Shown piece after piece: positions 8,094-15,914 of a stretch of DNA of 44,740 nucleotides (its first letter is position 1; each line of letters begins with the position of its first letter). Source of the stretch: Actinomadura montaniterrae (GTDB lineage Bacteria > Actinomycetota > Actinomycetes > Streptosporangiales > Streptosporangiaceae). The stretch is from the NCBI RefSeq assembly GCF_008923365.1, contig NZ_WBMR01000067.1:1-44740 (forward strand). The letters are read 5' to 3'. The notes beneath the pieces are model-generated. The model did no database searches. It was not told the origin of the DNA and worked only from the letters and a program-made list of their open reading frames with translations. A program made the translations under genes and the position numbers.

Positions 8094-10919
8094 ATGACCG
8101 AACTGCTGACCTTCGCACTCGTCGGCCTCGGCATGGGCGCCGTCTACGCCGGCCTCGGACTCGGGCTCGTCGTGACCTTCAAGGCGACCGGCGTCATCAA
8201 CTTCGCCGCCGCGGCCATGGGCGCCTGGGGCGCCTACACCTACGCGGAACTGCGCTCGACCGGTGATCTGGTGCTGCCGGTCGTGTTCGTGCCCGACCGC
8301 GTCCACCTCACCGACCGGGTCGCCGCCGCCCCCGCCGCGGCGATCGCCACCGCGGCGGTAGTCGTCCTCGGCCTGGCGATCCACCTGCTGGTGTTCCGGA
8401 GCCTGCGCGGAGCACCCGCGCTGGCGAAGGTCGTCGCCTCGGCGGGCGTCATGCTCGCGATCCAGTCGCTCATCGCGCTGCGGTTCGGCGTCGCCGAGCG
8501 CGTGGCCGCGCCGGTCCTCCCCCGCCGCTCGATCGCGATCGGCGGGATCGCGGTGCCCGAGGACCGGCTGTGGCTGGCGGCCACCGCCATCGGGATCTCC
8601 GTCGTCACCGCCCTCTGGTTCCGGCACAGCATCACCGGCCTGGCCATGCGGGCGGCGGCCGAGAACGAGTTGTTCGTCGCGCTGGCCCGCTTCTCGGCCC
8701 ACCGGCTCGCCGCCGTCGCGTGGGCCCTCTCGTCCGCCGTCGTCGGCGTCATCAGCGTCCTGGCCGCGCCCGTGGTCGGGCTCAACGCCGCCGACAACAC
8801 GCTGCTGATCGTGCCGGCCCTCGCCTGCGCGCTGGCCGGCCGCCTCACCGCCGTCGGCTGGACGGTCGCGGCCGGCCTCGCCCTCGGCGCGGTCAACTCC
8901 GAGATCACCTACCTGTCCGGACGGTCCTGGTGGCCGTCGTGGGCGGCCAACGGCGCCGGCTACGCCCTCCCGCTCTTCGGGATCGTCGCCATGCTCGCCC
9001 TGCTCGGCAAGTCGCTGCCGACCCGGGAGAAGCTCGACGGAGCGGGCCTGCCCGCGGTGCCGCGGCCCCGGTTCAAGCCCGGTTACGCGGCCCTCATGTC
9101 CGCGGCCGGCGTCGTGCTGCTGCTGGTCACCGCCGACCGGATCCGCTTCGGCGTGATCACCAGCATGATCTTCGCCGTCATGGCGCTGTCCTTCGTCGTC
9201 CTCACCGGGCTGCTCGGCCAGGTCTCCTTCGCCCAGGCCGTGCTCGCCGGCGCCGCCGGCTTCGTGCTGTCCAGACTGGCGGTGAGCGCCGGCCTCGGGT
9301 TCCCGGTCGCTCCGCTCCTGGCCGCTTGCGCCGCGACCGGGCTCGGCGTGCTCGCCGGGATCCCGGCGCTGCGCATCCGGGGAGCGCAGCTCGCCGTCGT
9401 GACGCTGGCGGCGGCCGTGGCGATCGAGCAGCTCGTCTTCCGCAACGCCGGCCTCGTCGGCGTCATGAACCTCGTGCCGGCCCCGCACCTCCTCGGGCTG
9501 GACCTCGGGGTCCGCTCCGGCACCGACACCGCGCGGCTCCCGTTCGGCCTGCTCTGCCTGGCCGTCCTGGTGCTGGCGGCGGCGGGCGTCGGCAACCTCA
9601 CCCGGAGCGCGACCGGCCGGCGCTTCCTGGCGGTGCGGTCGAACGAACGCGCAAGCGCCGCGATCGGCATCGACGTGGCACGGACCAAGCTGCTCGGCAT
9701 CGCCTTCTCCTCCTTCCTCGCCGGGATCAGCGGCTGCCTGCTCGGCTACAGCAAGGGATCGCTGTCGGCCGAGTCGTTCAGCACCCTGCTCGGCGTCTCG
9801 CTTCTGCTGTTCGCCTACCTCGGCGGCATCACCAGCGTTGGCGGCGCCCTCGTGGCCGGTACGTTCGCGCCGCTCGGCATCGCCTTCGTGGTCGCCGACG
9901 GCATCGTTGGGACGTCGAGCAACGGTTACCAGCTCTTCGCCGCGGTCGCCCTCATCGCCACCGCCGTCTTCAACCCCGAGGGGATCGCGGGCAAGACCCG
10001 GCAGGACCTCGCGGCTCTCCGCCGCAGGCTCCGCGCCGGGCCCCGGCACGCGGACACCGCCGATGCGGCCGCTCCCGCCCTCACGCCGAAATCGGCCGCC
10101 GCGGCAGAAACCCCGCCGCCGCTACCGGTGCGCGGCGAATCGATCCTCTCGGTCGAACACCTCACCGTCCGATACGCCGGCGTCACCGCGGTCGACGACG
10201 TCTCGCTCACCATCCGCAGCGGGCAGATCGTCGGTCTCATCGGCGCCAACGGCGCGGGGAAGACGTCCTTCATCGACGCCCTCAGCGGCTTCACGCCCTG
10301 CACCGGCGGCATCGTCCTCGATGGCGCCGACCTGGACGCGCAGCCGCCGCACCGGCGCGCCCGATCGGGCCTGGCCCGCACCTGGCAGACCATGGAACTG
10401 TTCTCCGACCTCACCGTCCGCGAGAACCTCCTGCTCGCCGCCGAACGGCCGACGCCCGTAAGCGCCCTGGCCGACATCGTCCACCCCGCACGCGGCCACG
10501 CCGACCGAACTTCCGACGCGCTCCTGGACCTGCTCGGACTCCGCGCCGTCGCCGACGCCCACCCCGCCGCCCTCTCGCTCGGCCGGCGCAAGCTCGTCAA
10601 CGTCGCCCGCGCACTCGCCGCCGAACCCCGGATGCTCCTCCTCGACGAACCCGCCTCGGGTCTGTCCGCCGCCGACACCCGGGCACTCGGCCGCGTGCTG
10701 CGCACGCTCGCCGACCAGTCGATCGGCATCCTGCTCGTCGAGCACGACATCGCCTGGATCCTCGAAATCTGCGACGTCGTCCACGTCCTGGACTTCGGCC
10801 GGGTCATCGCCGCAGGACCGCCGGCGGACATCCGCACGGACACCGCGGTGCTTTCCGCCTACCTCGGCGCACGCGTGACCGGCGACAGCCCGCCCCAGCG
10901 AGAGGAACACCTCCGATGA
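8094..10919 (+). CDS. Fused LivH-LivM-LivG ABC transporter protein (two permeases plus ATPase)
   Basis: One 941-aa open frame carries three normally separate Liv-transporter subunits. Residues 1 to about 300 are a LivH-type permease (LVVTFKATGVINFAAAAMGAWGAY). Residues about 315-640 are a LivM-type permease (MALSFVVLTGLLGQVSFAQA, LRIRGAQLAVVTLA, FLAVRSNERASAAIGIDVARTK). After a proline/alanine-rich linker comes a LivG-type ATPase from about 681 to the end, with Walker A GANGAGKT near 716, signature LSLGRRK and Walker B MLLLDEPASGL. The ATG at 8094 has GGAGAGG upstream. The stop overlaps the livF-like start as ATGA. I saw no frame break or internal restart, and all three parts keep their motifs. 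LivH-LivM fusions exist in actinomycetes; the ATPase addition is less usual. Confidence 0.9.
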   Translation: MTELLTFALVGLGMGAVYAGLGLGLVVTFKATGVINFAAAAMGAWGAYTYAELRSTGDLVLPVVFVPDRVHLTDRVAAAPAAAIATAAVVVLGLAIHLLVFRSLRGAPALAKVVASAGVMLAIQSLIALRFGVAERVAAPVLPRRSIAIGGIAVPEDRLWLAATAIGISVVTALWFRHSITGLAMRAAAENELFVALARFSAHRLAAVAWALSSAVVGVISVLAAPVVGLNAADNTLLIVPALACALAGRLTAVGWTVAAGLALGAVNSEITYLSGRSWWPSWAANGAGYALPLFGIVAMLALLGKSLPTREKLDGAGLPAVPRPRFKPGYAALMSAAGVVLLLVTADRIRFGVITSMIFAVMALSFVVLTGLLGQVSFAQAVLAGAAGFVLSRLAVSAGLGFPVAPLLAACAATGLGVLAGIPALRIRGAQLAVVTLAAAVAIEQLVFRNAGLVGVMNLVPAPHLLGLDLGVRSGTDTARLPFGLLCLAVLVLAAAGVGNLTRSATGRRFLAVRSNERASAAIGIDVARTKLLGIAFSSFLAGISGCLLGYSKGSLSAESFSTLLGVSLLLFAYLGGITSVGGALVAGTFAPLGIAFVVADGIVGTSSNGYQLFAAVALIATAVFNPEGIAGKTRQDLAALRRRLRAGPRHADTADAAAPALTPKSAAAAETPPPLPVRGESILSVEHLTVRYAGVTAVDDVSLTIRSGQIVGLIGANGAGKTSFIDALSGFTPCTGGIVLDGADLDAQPPHRRARSGLARTWQTMELFSDLTVRENLLLAAERPTPVSALADIVHPARGHADRTSDALLDLLGLRAVADAHPAALSLGRRKLVNVARALAAEPRMLLLDEPASGLSAADTRALGRVLRTLADQSIGILLVEHDIAWILEICDVVHVLDFGRVIAAGPPADIRTDTAVLSAYLGARVTGDSPPQREEHLR

Positions 10920-11647
10920 CCACAGCCCTCGAACTCCGCGGCCTCGCCGCCGGATACGACTCGGTGCCCGCCGTCCACCAGCTCGACCTCACCGTCGGCG
11001 ACGGCGAGATCGTCGCGCTCCTCGGCCCCAACGGCGCCGGGAAGACCACCACCCTGCACACGATCGCCGGGCTGCTCCCCCGGCTCGGCGGGGACATCGG
11101 CCTGTTCGGCGCGCCGCTGACCGGTCGGCGTCCCGACCGGATCGCCCGGCTGGGCCTCGCTCTGGTCCCGGAGCAGCGCGGAGTCTTCCACGGCCTCACC
11201 GTCGAGCAGAACCTGCGTCTGCACCAGCACTCCCGCGGCGGCCGCCACCTCGCCTCCGCGCTGGAACGCTTCCCCGCGCTCGGCCCCGTGCTCAAACGCC
11301 GCGCCGGGCTGCTGTCCGGCGGCGAGCAGCAGATGCTCGCCCTCGCCGGCGCGCTCGCCTCGTCCCCGCGGCTCCTCATGATCGACGAGATGAGCCACGG
11401 GCTGGCCCCGGTCGTGGTCGAACGGCTGCTCCCCGCCCTGCGCACGGCGGCCGCCGACACCGGCATGGCCGTGCTGCTCGTCGAGCAGCACGTGCACACC
11501 GCCCTCGACATCGCGGACCGCGCCTACGTGCTCAACCGCGGCCGCCTCGTCCTGCACGGAACGGCCGCCGAACTGCGCAGGGACCCCGGCCGGATCGAGG
11601 CCGCCTACCTCGATGCCAGGAACCGCGAACCCGATCTCACACCGTGA
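10916..11647 (+). CDS. LivF-type ABC transporter ATP-binding protein
   Basis: A 243-aa ATPase that pairs with the LivG domain of the preceding fusion to power import. Motifs are Walker A GPNGAGKTT, signature LSGGEQQMLALAGAL, Walker B LLMIDEMSHGLAP (a DEMSHGL variant typical of LivF) and the switch His in LLVEQHVHTAL. Its ATG overlaps the TGA of the fusion gene by four bases, so translation is coupled. It is the last gene of the importer; a hairpin follows at 11681-11709 and then transposon debris starts. The family assignment is secure and the substrate is unknown. Confidence 0.93.
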   Translation: MTTALELRGLAAGYDSVPAVHQLDLTVGDGEIVALLGPNGAGKTTTLHTIAGLLPRLGGDIGLFGAPLTGRRPDRIARLGLALVPEQRGVFHGLTVEQNLRLHQHSRGGRHLASALERFPALGPVLKRRAGLLSGGEQQMLALAGALASSPRLLMIDEMSHGLAPVVVERLLPALRTAAADTGMAVLLVEQHVHTALDIADRAYVLNRGRLVLHGTAAELRRDPGRIEAAYLDARNREPDLTP

Positions 11648-11680
11648 GCCGCGGCGCCGAAATCCCCACTCGCACGACGT

Positions 11681-11709
11681 CACGGCAGGCGGCCTCGAAG
11701 ACTGCCGTG
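11681..11709 (+). terminator. Candidate terminator hairpin after the Liv operon
   Basis: An 8-bp perfect stem, CACGGCAG / CTGCCGTG, with a 13-base loop lies 34 bases after the livF-like stop. There is no T-run, which is common in high-GC actinomycetes. It marks the boundary between the operon and the IS-remnant region. Confidence 0.45.
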
Positions 11710-11761
11710 CCGGACAAGGGAACGACCGTGGTGGTTGTGACGCCCGGCGATCGCGGCCCGA

Positions 11762-12015
11762 ACCGGCGACGAGTCGGTCACCGCGCTGGCCAAGAGCCTG
11801 GGCATCAGCCAGTCGTCGTGCCTGCTCAACTGGATCCGCCAGGTCGACATCGAAGAAGGCCGCCTCGACGGCCTGAACGCCGACGAGCACAACGAGCTGA
11901 TCGAACTGCGCCGCAAAGCCCGGCAATTGGAGTTGGAGAACGAGATCCAAGCGGGAGGCGACCTACTTCGCTCGCGAGAAGGTGCTTTCAAAAATAAGGT
12001 ACTCGCTGGTCGGTG
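11762..12015 (+). pseudogene. IS3-family transposase orfA remnant
   Basis: Decayed first ORF of an IS3-type element. One frame reads TGDESVTALAKSLGISQSS, then a leucine-zipper-like stretch LNADEHNELIELRRKARQ and LELENEI. It slips near 11949 into another frame that gives the usual OrfA ending KREATYFAREKVLSK. The N-terminal helix-turn-helix start is missing and there is a single-base frameshift, so the gene is dead. No terminal inverted repeat was found. Confidence 0.7.
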
Positions 12016-12582
12016 AGCTAGCTGTAAACGACATCCCCGTCGCGATGGCCTGACGAATGTCAGGCGTTTCCCGGTCCGGTCATAGCGACTGGCTCGGCAG
12101 GTCCGCCTCCATCCGGGAGCAACGCAACACCGAGCCAGTGAAAATGATCAGGGAAATCTATGAGGGGTCACGCCAGAGTTACGGCTCGCGGCGGGTGCGC
12201 GCCGAACTGAGGCTCGGACGGGGCGAGCGGGTGAGTCGCAAACGGGGCGAGCGGCTGATGCTCGAAGCCGGGATCCAGCGGATCTACCGGCGCAGGGCGC
12301 GCCGGAACCTGGTCACCGAGCCGACCGAGGAGGACTTGGTCAAGCGGGTCTTCGACGTCCAGGCGTCCGAGGTGTTGTGGGTCACCGACATCACCAAGCA
12401 TTCGACAAGAGAGGAGAAGCTGTACTGCGCGGCCGTGCTGGACTTCTTCTCCCGCCGCATCATCGGCCATTCCATCGACATCCGCCACCACCAAACTCGT
12501 AGTCGATGCGATGACCGCCGCAGTCGCCCACAGAAAGCCCACAAAGGATGCTACGATCCTGCACTCAGGCCATGGCGCCTAA
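11997..12582 (+). pseudogene. IS3-family transposase orfB remnant (frameshifted, truncated)
   Basis: Second ORF of the same IS3-type element. It begins in frame as YSLVGELAVNDIPVA, meets a TGA at 12051-12053 and continues as MSGVSRSGHSDWLGR. The helix-turn-helix region follows (IREIYEGSRQSYGSRRVRAE) and then the first catalytic-core motif VLWVTDITKH. After SIDIR the frame shifts near 12488 to LVVDAMTAAVAHRKPTKDAT and ILHSGHGA, where the family's second catalytic Asp (usually HSDHG) is Gly. It ends in a stop. The last third with the catalytic Glu is missing. Clearly non-functional. Confidence 0.78.
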
Positions 12583-12630
12583 GGCGGATTCAACTTGTCG
12601 TCGTAACGCCTCGCAGCCGGAGGTGGTGCT

Positions 12631-12780
12631 ATGGGTTTGGGGAAACGTCAGGAGGCTGTCCGTCTGCATCGCGGGCAGATTCCTTCGCCGGGGCGGCCGA
12701 CGGTCGCGTGGCGTGAGGACCGTGTCCGGTTCTGGCGGGCCAATGCGCCGGGGGGAAGCTCGGAGGATGCCACGATGATG
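12631..12780 (+). pseudogene. IS30-family transposase N-terminal fragment
   Basis: The ATG at 12631 has CGGAGG seven bases upstream. It opens a frame MGLGKRQEAVRLHRG, then SPGRPTVAWREDRVRFW and GGSSEDA, which resembles the first 50 residues of actinomycete IS30 transposases. The similarity fades by about 12780, although the frame stays open to 12984. The DDE core is absent. It abuts the truncated IS3 remnant, so one element probably landed in or recombined with the other. Confidence 0.6.
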
Positions 12781-13066
12781 ACGAACGCGGACGCGGCATC
12801 GGGAACGTGTCCGGCGGCGGCCGGCGGCTTGCTCAGCCAGTTACGAGGAGCGGGTACCGGCGATGGCGGTAAGAGCCGCGCCGGGTGGTGGAGGCGGCGC
12901 CGGACGCGAACACCTGCCGCGCCGCCCGCTGCGTCTTGTCGTGTGATTCCTTCTTTCGTCGACGTTCTTTTCTCCGATCCGTGAGCGTGTCGGCGTGCCA
13001 CGCTTCACGCGGCCGCCGCGGTGCGGGCGGGGCGACGATCCTGGTCAGGTCGGCTTCGACAGCACG
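12781..13066. other. Gene-poor stretch between IS30 fragment and TetR gene
   Basis: No convincing coding sequence on either strand. Composition is more mixed than in the neighbours, with a T-rich patch around 12945-12975. It probably consists of decayed mobile-element or flanking DNA. Confidence 0.5.
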
Positions 13067-13753
13067 TCAGCGGATTCGAGATGAACCGTCGGTCGGAACG
13101 TGCAGTGAGCAGGGGTCCGCAGCCCGCTCAGCGGCCGGACGCTCTCGGATTCCGGGAGGCTCCAGAAGGTGCCGGGCGAGCGCGATGATGCCCGCGATCA
13201 GCGGCGCCGGGTCCTTCACGTCGTCGTGAACGATGGCCTGGTACACGAGTCCGAAGACGCCGTGGATCAACAGTCCGGCGGCCATCTCCACGTCGATGTC
13301 GTGCCTGACGGCACCGGACCGCCGGCCCTGCCGAAGCGCCTCGGCGAACGTAACGGCAAGTACAGGGGCGACCTGGGCGGCGTCGTCGGCGACGCTGCCG
13401 CGCAGCACCACCCTTGAACGGTCCCGGTCTTCGAACCAGAACCGGACGGTCGAGTCGATGACGGCATCCGCCGCCTGCCACCAAGCGTCCGCGCCCGGTC
13501 CGGCCGGTTCCGAAGCGGCCCGTTCGAGGAGACCGTCGAGCACCGAGCATCGGATCTGGAACAGGACGTCGTCCTTGCTCGTGAAGTAGCTGTAGAAGGT
13601 CCCCGTGGCCACCTCGGCCGCGCGGGCGATGTCGGCGATGCCCACGTCGGAGAAGCCGCGGGTCGCGAAGAGCCGGGCCGCCGCCGCGAGAAGGTCGGCC
13701 TTCACCTGCTCGGCCGGCTTGCTGGTGCGGCGCCGCCGCGGTGCGTTCGCCAT
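13067..13753 (-). CDS. TetR-family transcriptional regulator
   Basis: A 228-aa TetR-type repressor. The N-terminal helix-turn-helix is clear (LLAAAARLFATRGFSDVGIADIARAAEVATGTFYSYFTSKDDVLF, at about residues 22-66). A helical ligand-binding domain follows (WFEDRDRSRVVLRG, LIHGVFGLVYQAIVHDD). It is divergent from an SDR gene, and two similar palindromes lie between them, so it very likely represses both genes and responds to a ligand linked to the SDR reaction. The ATG at 13753 directly follows an in-frame GTG at 13756. The -10 hexamer lies only about ten bases upstream and there is no Shine-Dalgarno sequence, so the message may be leaderless. It is flanked by IS debris yet fully intact. Confidence 0.92.
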   Translation of the reverse strand: MANAPRRRRTSKPAEQVKADLLAAAARLFATRGFSDVGIADIARAAEVATGTFYSYFTSKDDVLFQIRCSVLDGLLERAASEPAGPGADAWWQAADAVIDSTVRFWFEDRDRSRVVLRGSVADDAAQVAPVLAVTFAEALRQGRRSGAVRHDIDVEMAAGLLIHGVFGLVYQAIVHDDVKDPAPLIAGIIALARHLLEPPGIRERPAAERAADPCSLHVPTDGSSRIR

Positions 13754-13763
13754 CACTCGACAA

Positions 13764-13792
13764 GTATGAATGAAAGTCGTTCACGGCTCCAA
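13764..13792 (-). promoter_or_regulatory. Promoter of the TetR gene
   Basis: On the minus strand, -35 TTGGAG (13792-13787) and -10 TCATAC (13769-13764) are 17 bases apart. The first TetR palindrome covers the spacer and -10. Predicted initiation is at about 13757, essentially at the start codon. Confidence 0.5.
13766..13784. promoter_or_regulatory. TetR operator O1 (autoregulatory)
   Basis: Palindrome ATGAATGA-AAG-TCGTTCAC, with 8-base arms around a 3-base centre and two mismatched positions. It has the same arm sequence and spacing as O2, 39 bases centre to centre. It overlaps the tetR -10 region, as expected for autorepression. Confidence 0.65.
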
Positions 13793-13796
13793 CACC

Positions 13797-13825
13797 TTGA
13801 CCTAATGAATGATGTTCATTCATAG
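13797..13825 (+). promoter_or_regulatory. Promoter of the SDR gene
   Basis: -35 TTGACC (13797-13802) and -10 TCATAG (13820-13825) are separated by 17 bases, with operator O2 filling the spacer. Predicted initiation near 13832 gives a leader of about 85 bases before the SDR start. Confidence 0.55.
13805..13823. promoter_or_regulatory. TetR operator O2 (SDR promoter)
   Basis: Perfect palindrome ATGAATGA-TGT-TCATTCAT, 8-base arms, lying between the -35 and -10 of the SDR promoter. With O1 it defines a consensus ATGAATGA-N3-TCRTTCAY for the neighbouring TetR protein. Confidence 0.72.
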
Positions 13826-13916
13826 TGGCCACCATGACGACCGGTCGACCGGTCCGCGGTCGACTCGCCCTACCCGCTCGCCGATCTACTTGCCGCGTCA
13901 GAAAGGCAGCTCGGAC

Positions 13917-14717
13917 ATGGCATTGCCGCCTCCCCAACCCGACACCACTGCGCTCATCACCGGCGCGTCCTCAGGAATCGGAGCCGCGCTCGCCCGCCAA
14001 CTCGCCAGGCACGGCCACGGCGTCACCCTCGTGGCCCGTCGCCGAGAGCGCATCATCGAACTCGCCCGCCGGCTGTCGGAGCGGTACGGAGTGCGAGCCG
14101 AAGCGCTGCCCTGCGACCTGCTCGATTCCATCGCACGTGATGAGCTCCCCGGCCGCGTCGACGATCTCGGATTACGCGTCAGCGTGCTCGTCAACAACGC
14201 CGGAGTCGCCAGCGGCGGCGACTTCACCGGTCAGGACCCGGGTCACGAGATCGACATGGTCCGCCTCAACTGCGAGACCCTGCTCGCGCTCACCGCCGCG
14301 TACGCACCCGGCTTCGAGAAGGAGCCCGGCGCCATCCTCATCGTCGCCTCCGCCTCGGGGTTCGCCCCCATTCCGCGGCAGGCGACCTACGCCGCCACCA
14401 AAGCCTTCGCACTGTCTCTCGCCGAAGCTCTCCATTTCGAACTACGCCCGGCCGGCACCAGCGTCACCGCGCTGTGCCCCGGCCCGGTCAGCACCGAGAT
14501 CGCGGACGGCTCCCCGGCACTTCGGAACCTGTTCGCGCAAGCACCGGGGTTCGCGGTCGTCTCCGCTGATCGATGCGCGGCCGAGGCGATCCGCGGGCTG
14601 AAAAAGAACAAACGCGTCGTCGTTCCCAACCCGGCCATCCGCACCGCGTCGTTCTTCAGCCGCAACACACCCCACCGCGTGCTGATCCCCGCCATTAGAA
14701 GGATCTACCGGATCTGA
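13917..14717 (+). CDS. Short-chain dehydrogenase/reductase (classical SDR)
   Basis: A 266-aa NAD(P)-dependent oxidoreductase with all the classical SDR landmarks. These are the cofactor motif TGASSGIG at 15-22, CDL at the end of beta-4, NNAG at 93-96, catalytic Ser145 (VASASGF), YAATK with Tyr158 and Lys162, and a PGPVSTE loop. The Arg residues after beta-2 (VARRRER) favour NADP(H). Start: the ATG at 13917 has GAAAGG ten bases upstream; an in-frame ATG at 13809 would lie inside the operator. The basic C-terminus (RNTPHRVLIPAIRRIYRI) resembles the SDR subgroup often annotated as DltE/YqjQ-like, but the substrate is unknown. It is controlled by the divergent TetR gene. Confidence 0.93.
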   Translation: MALPPPQPDTTALITGASSGIGAALARQLARHGHGVTLVARRRERIIELARRLSERYGVRAEALPCDLLDSIARDELPGRVDDLGLRVSVLVNNAGVASGGDFTGQDPGHEIDMVRLNCETLLALTAAYAPGFEKEPGAILIVASASGFAPIPRQATYAATKAFALSLAEALHFELRPAGTSVTALCPGPVSTEIADGSPALRNLFAQAPGFAVVSADRCAAEAIRGLKKNKRVVVPNPAIRTASFFSRNTPHRVLIPAIRRIYRI

Positions 14718-14842
14718 CGCAATCCCGGAACCTACCGCGATGAGGCAGACGGTGGAATCGCGCTGCCGGGAGTTCACCACCGCGCGCCTGCGTCCGCACT
14801 CCGCCTCACGGCTCCAGGGGATACCCGGCCTTCCATATTATC

Positions 14843-14884
14843 TACAGACTGGTCTAGATATCTCAGTAGACCAGTCTGTATATT
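14843..14884 (+). promoter_or_regulatory. Double TetR-type operator and promoter of MBL gene
   Basis: A perfect 14-base inverted repeat, TACAGACTGGTCTA (14843-14856) and TAGACCAGTCTGTA (14867-14880), has a 10-base spacer. Each arm is itself a small palindrome, AGAC-NN-GTCT, so this reads as two repressor boxes 22 bp apart on the same helical face. A -10 TATATT at 14879-14884 places initiation at about the ATG of the following gene. The boxes do not match the ATGAATGA operators of the local TetR, so another regulator is expected. They recall the AGACC(A/G)GTCT boxes of LmrA/YxaF-type TetR proteins. Confidence 0.65.
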
Positions 14885-14891
14885 CAGGGAG

Positions 14892-15743
14892 ATGCGCATC
14901 CATCATCTGAACTGCGGGACCACCAGGCCACTGGGTGGCCGTTTCGTCACCGGGGCCGCTCGGCCACTGATGTTCGCTCGGCAGGTGTGCCACTGCCTGC
15001 TGATCGAGACCGGCGACGGCCTCGTTCTTGTCGACACGGGATTCGGGCTCGGCGACACCGCTCATCCCGAAAGGCTGAGCCGCAGATTCCGCCTCTACGC
15101 CCGGCCGGTGCTGGACCCCGACGAGACCGCGGCCCGTCAAGTCGTACGGCTCGGCTACGCGGTCGGCGACGTGCGCCACATCGTGCTCACCCACCTGGAC
15201 GTCGACCACGCCGGGGGGCTCGGGGATTTCCCGGACGCCAAGGTCCACCTGTCGGCCGCCGAACTCGACGCCGCACGCCGTCCGCTCACCGCACAGGAAC
15301 GCTTCCGCTACCACGCCGCGCAATGGTCGCACGGCCCGGACTGGGTCCCGCACTCCACGGCCGGAGACACCTGGTTCGGGTTCTCGGCCGTCCGGGACCT
15401 GCCCGGGCTCCCGCCCTCGATCCTGCTCATCCCGCTGGCCGGACACACCCGCGGGCACCTCGGCGTCGTCATCGACACCGGCGACGAGGGCAACGGCAGA
15501 TCACCACGCTGGCTCGTCCACGCCGGCGACGCCTACTTCAACCACGGCCAACTGGAGCCTGAACCCTCCAGCCCCCCGTTCCTCACGGCGTTCCAGTCGC
15601 TGCTGCAAGCAGACCGGACCACCCGCGTGCACAACCTGGACCGGCTCAAGGAACTGGCACTCAACGACGAAGCGGACATCTTCTGCGCCCACGACCAGTT
15701 CGAACTCGACCGCGCCCAGACTTTGCACGTGACCGGCCCGTAA
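14892..15743 (+). CDS. MBL-fold metallo-hydrolase
   Basis: A 283-aa metallo-beta-lactamase-fold hydrolase. The metal-binding signature is THLDVDHAGGL (His101, Asp103, Asp105, His106), so the second His of the usual HxHxDH is Asp. Further ligands are probably in AGHTRGHLG and HAGDAYF. It is cytoplasmic, with no signal peptide. Related proteins include lactonases and other hydrolases, and the substrate cannot be named. The ATG at 14892 is kept because MRIHHLNCG is the expected family N-terminus. GGGAG directly abuts it, too close for a normal ribosome site, and a -10 box seven bases upstream suggests a leaderless transcript. It is controlled by the double inverted repeat upstream and flanked on its right by IS debris. 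Confidence 0.9.
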   Translation: MRIHHLNCGTTRPLGGRFVTGAARPLMFARQVCHCLLIETGDGLVLVDTGFGLGDTAHPERLSRRFRLYARPVLDPDETAARQVVRLGYAVGDVRHIVLTHLDVDHAGGLGDFPDAKVHLSAAELDAARRPLTAQERFRYHAAQWSHGPDWVPHSTAGDTWFGFSAVRDLPGLPPSILLIPLAGHTRGHLGVVIDTGDEGNGRSPRWLVHAGDAYFNHGQLEPEPSSPPFLTAFQSLLQADRTTRVHNLDRLKELALNDEADIFCAHDQFELDRAQTLHVTGP

Positions 15744-15840
15744 GCCTCCCCGGTTCCACGGACACTGACGTTCCCTCGGTTTTCCGGACTCGATTGTTGA
15801 GAGATTGAGGGCTTGGCGACAGCGAAGGGACCCCCACCTC

Positions 15841-15906
15841 ATGCCCAAGCCGTATCCGCCCGAGTTCCGCCGCAAGGCCCTGGACCTTGTCGAATCCGGG
15901 CGGAAC
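15841..15906 (+). pseudogene. IS3-type orfA N-terminal fragment
   Basis: ATGCCCAAGCCG opens MPKPYPPEFRRKALDLVESG, the typical start of an IS3-family OrfA. After about 22 codons the sequence changes abruptly to an IS4-like fragment. It is only a stub, joined at about 15907. Confidence 0.65.
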
Positions 15907-15914
15907 TACTGCCC

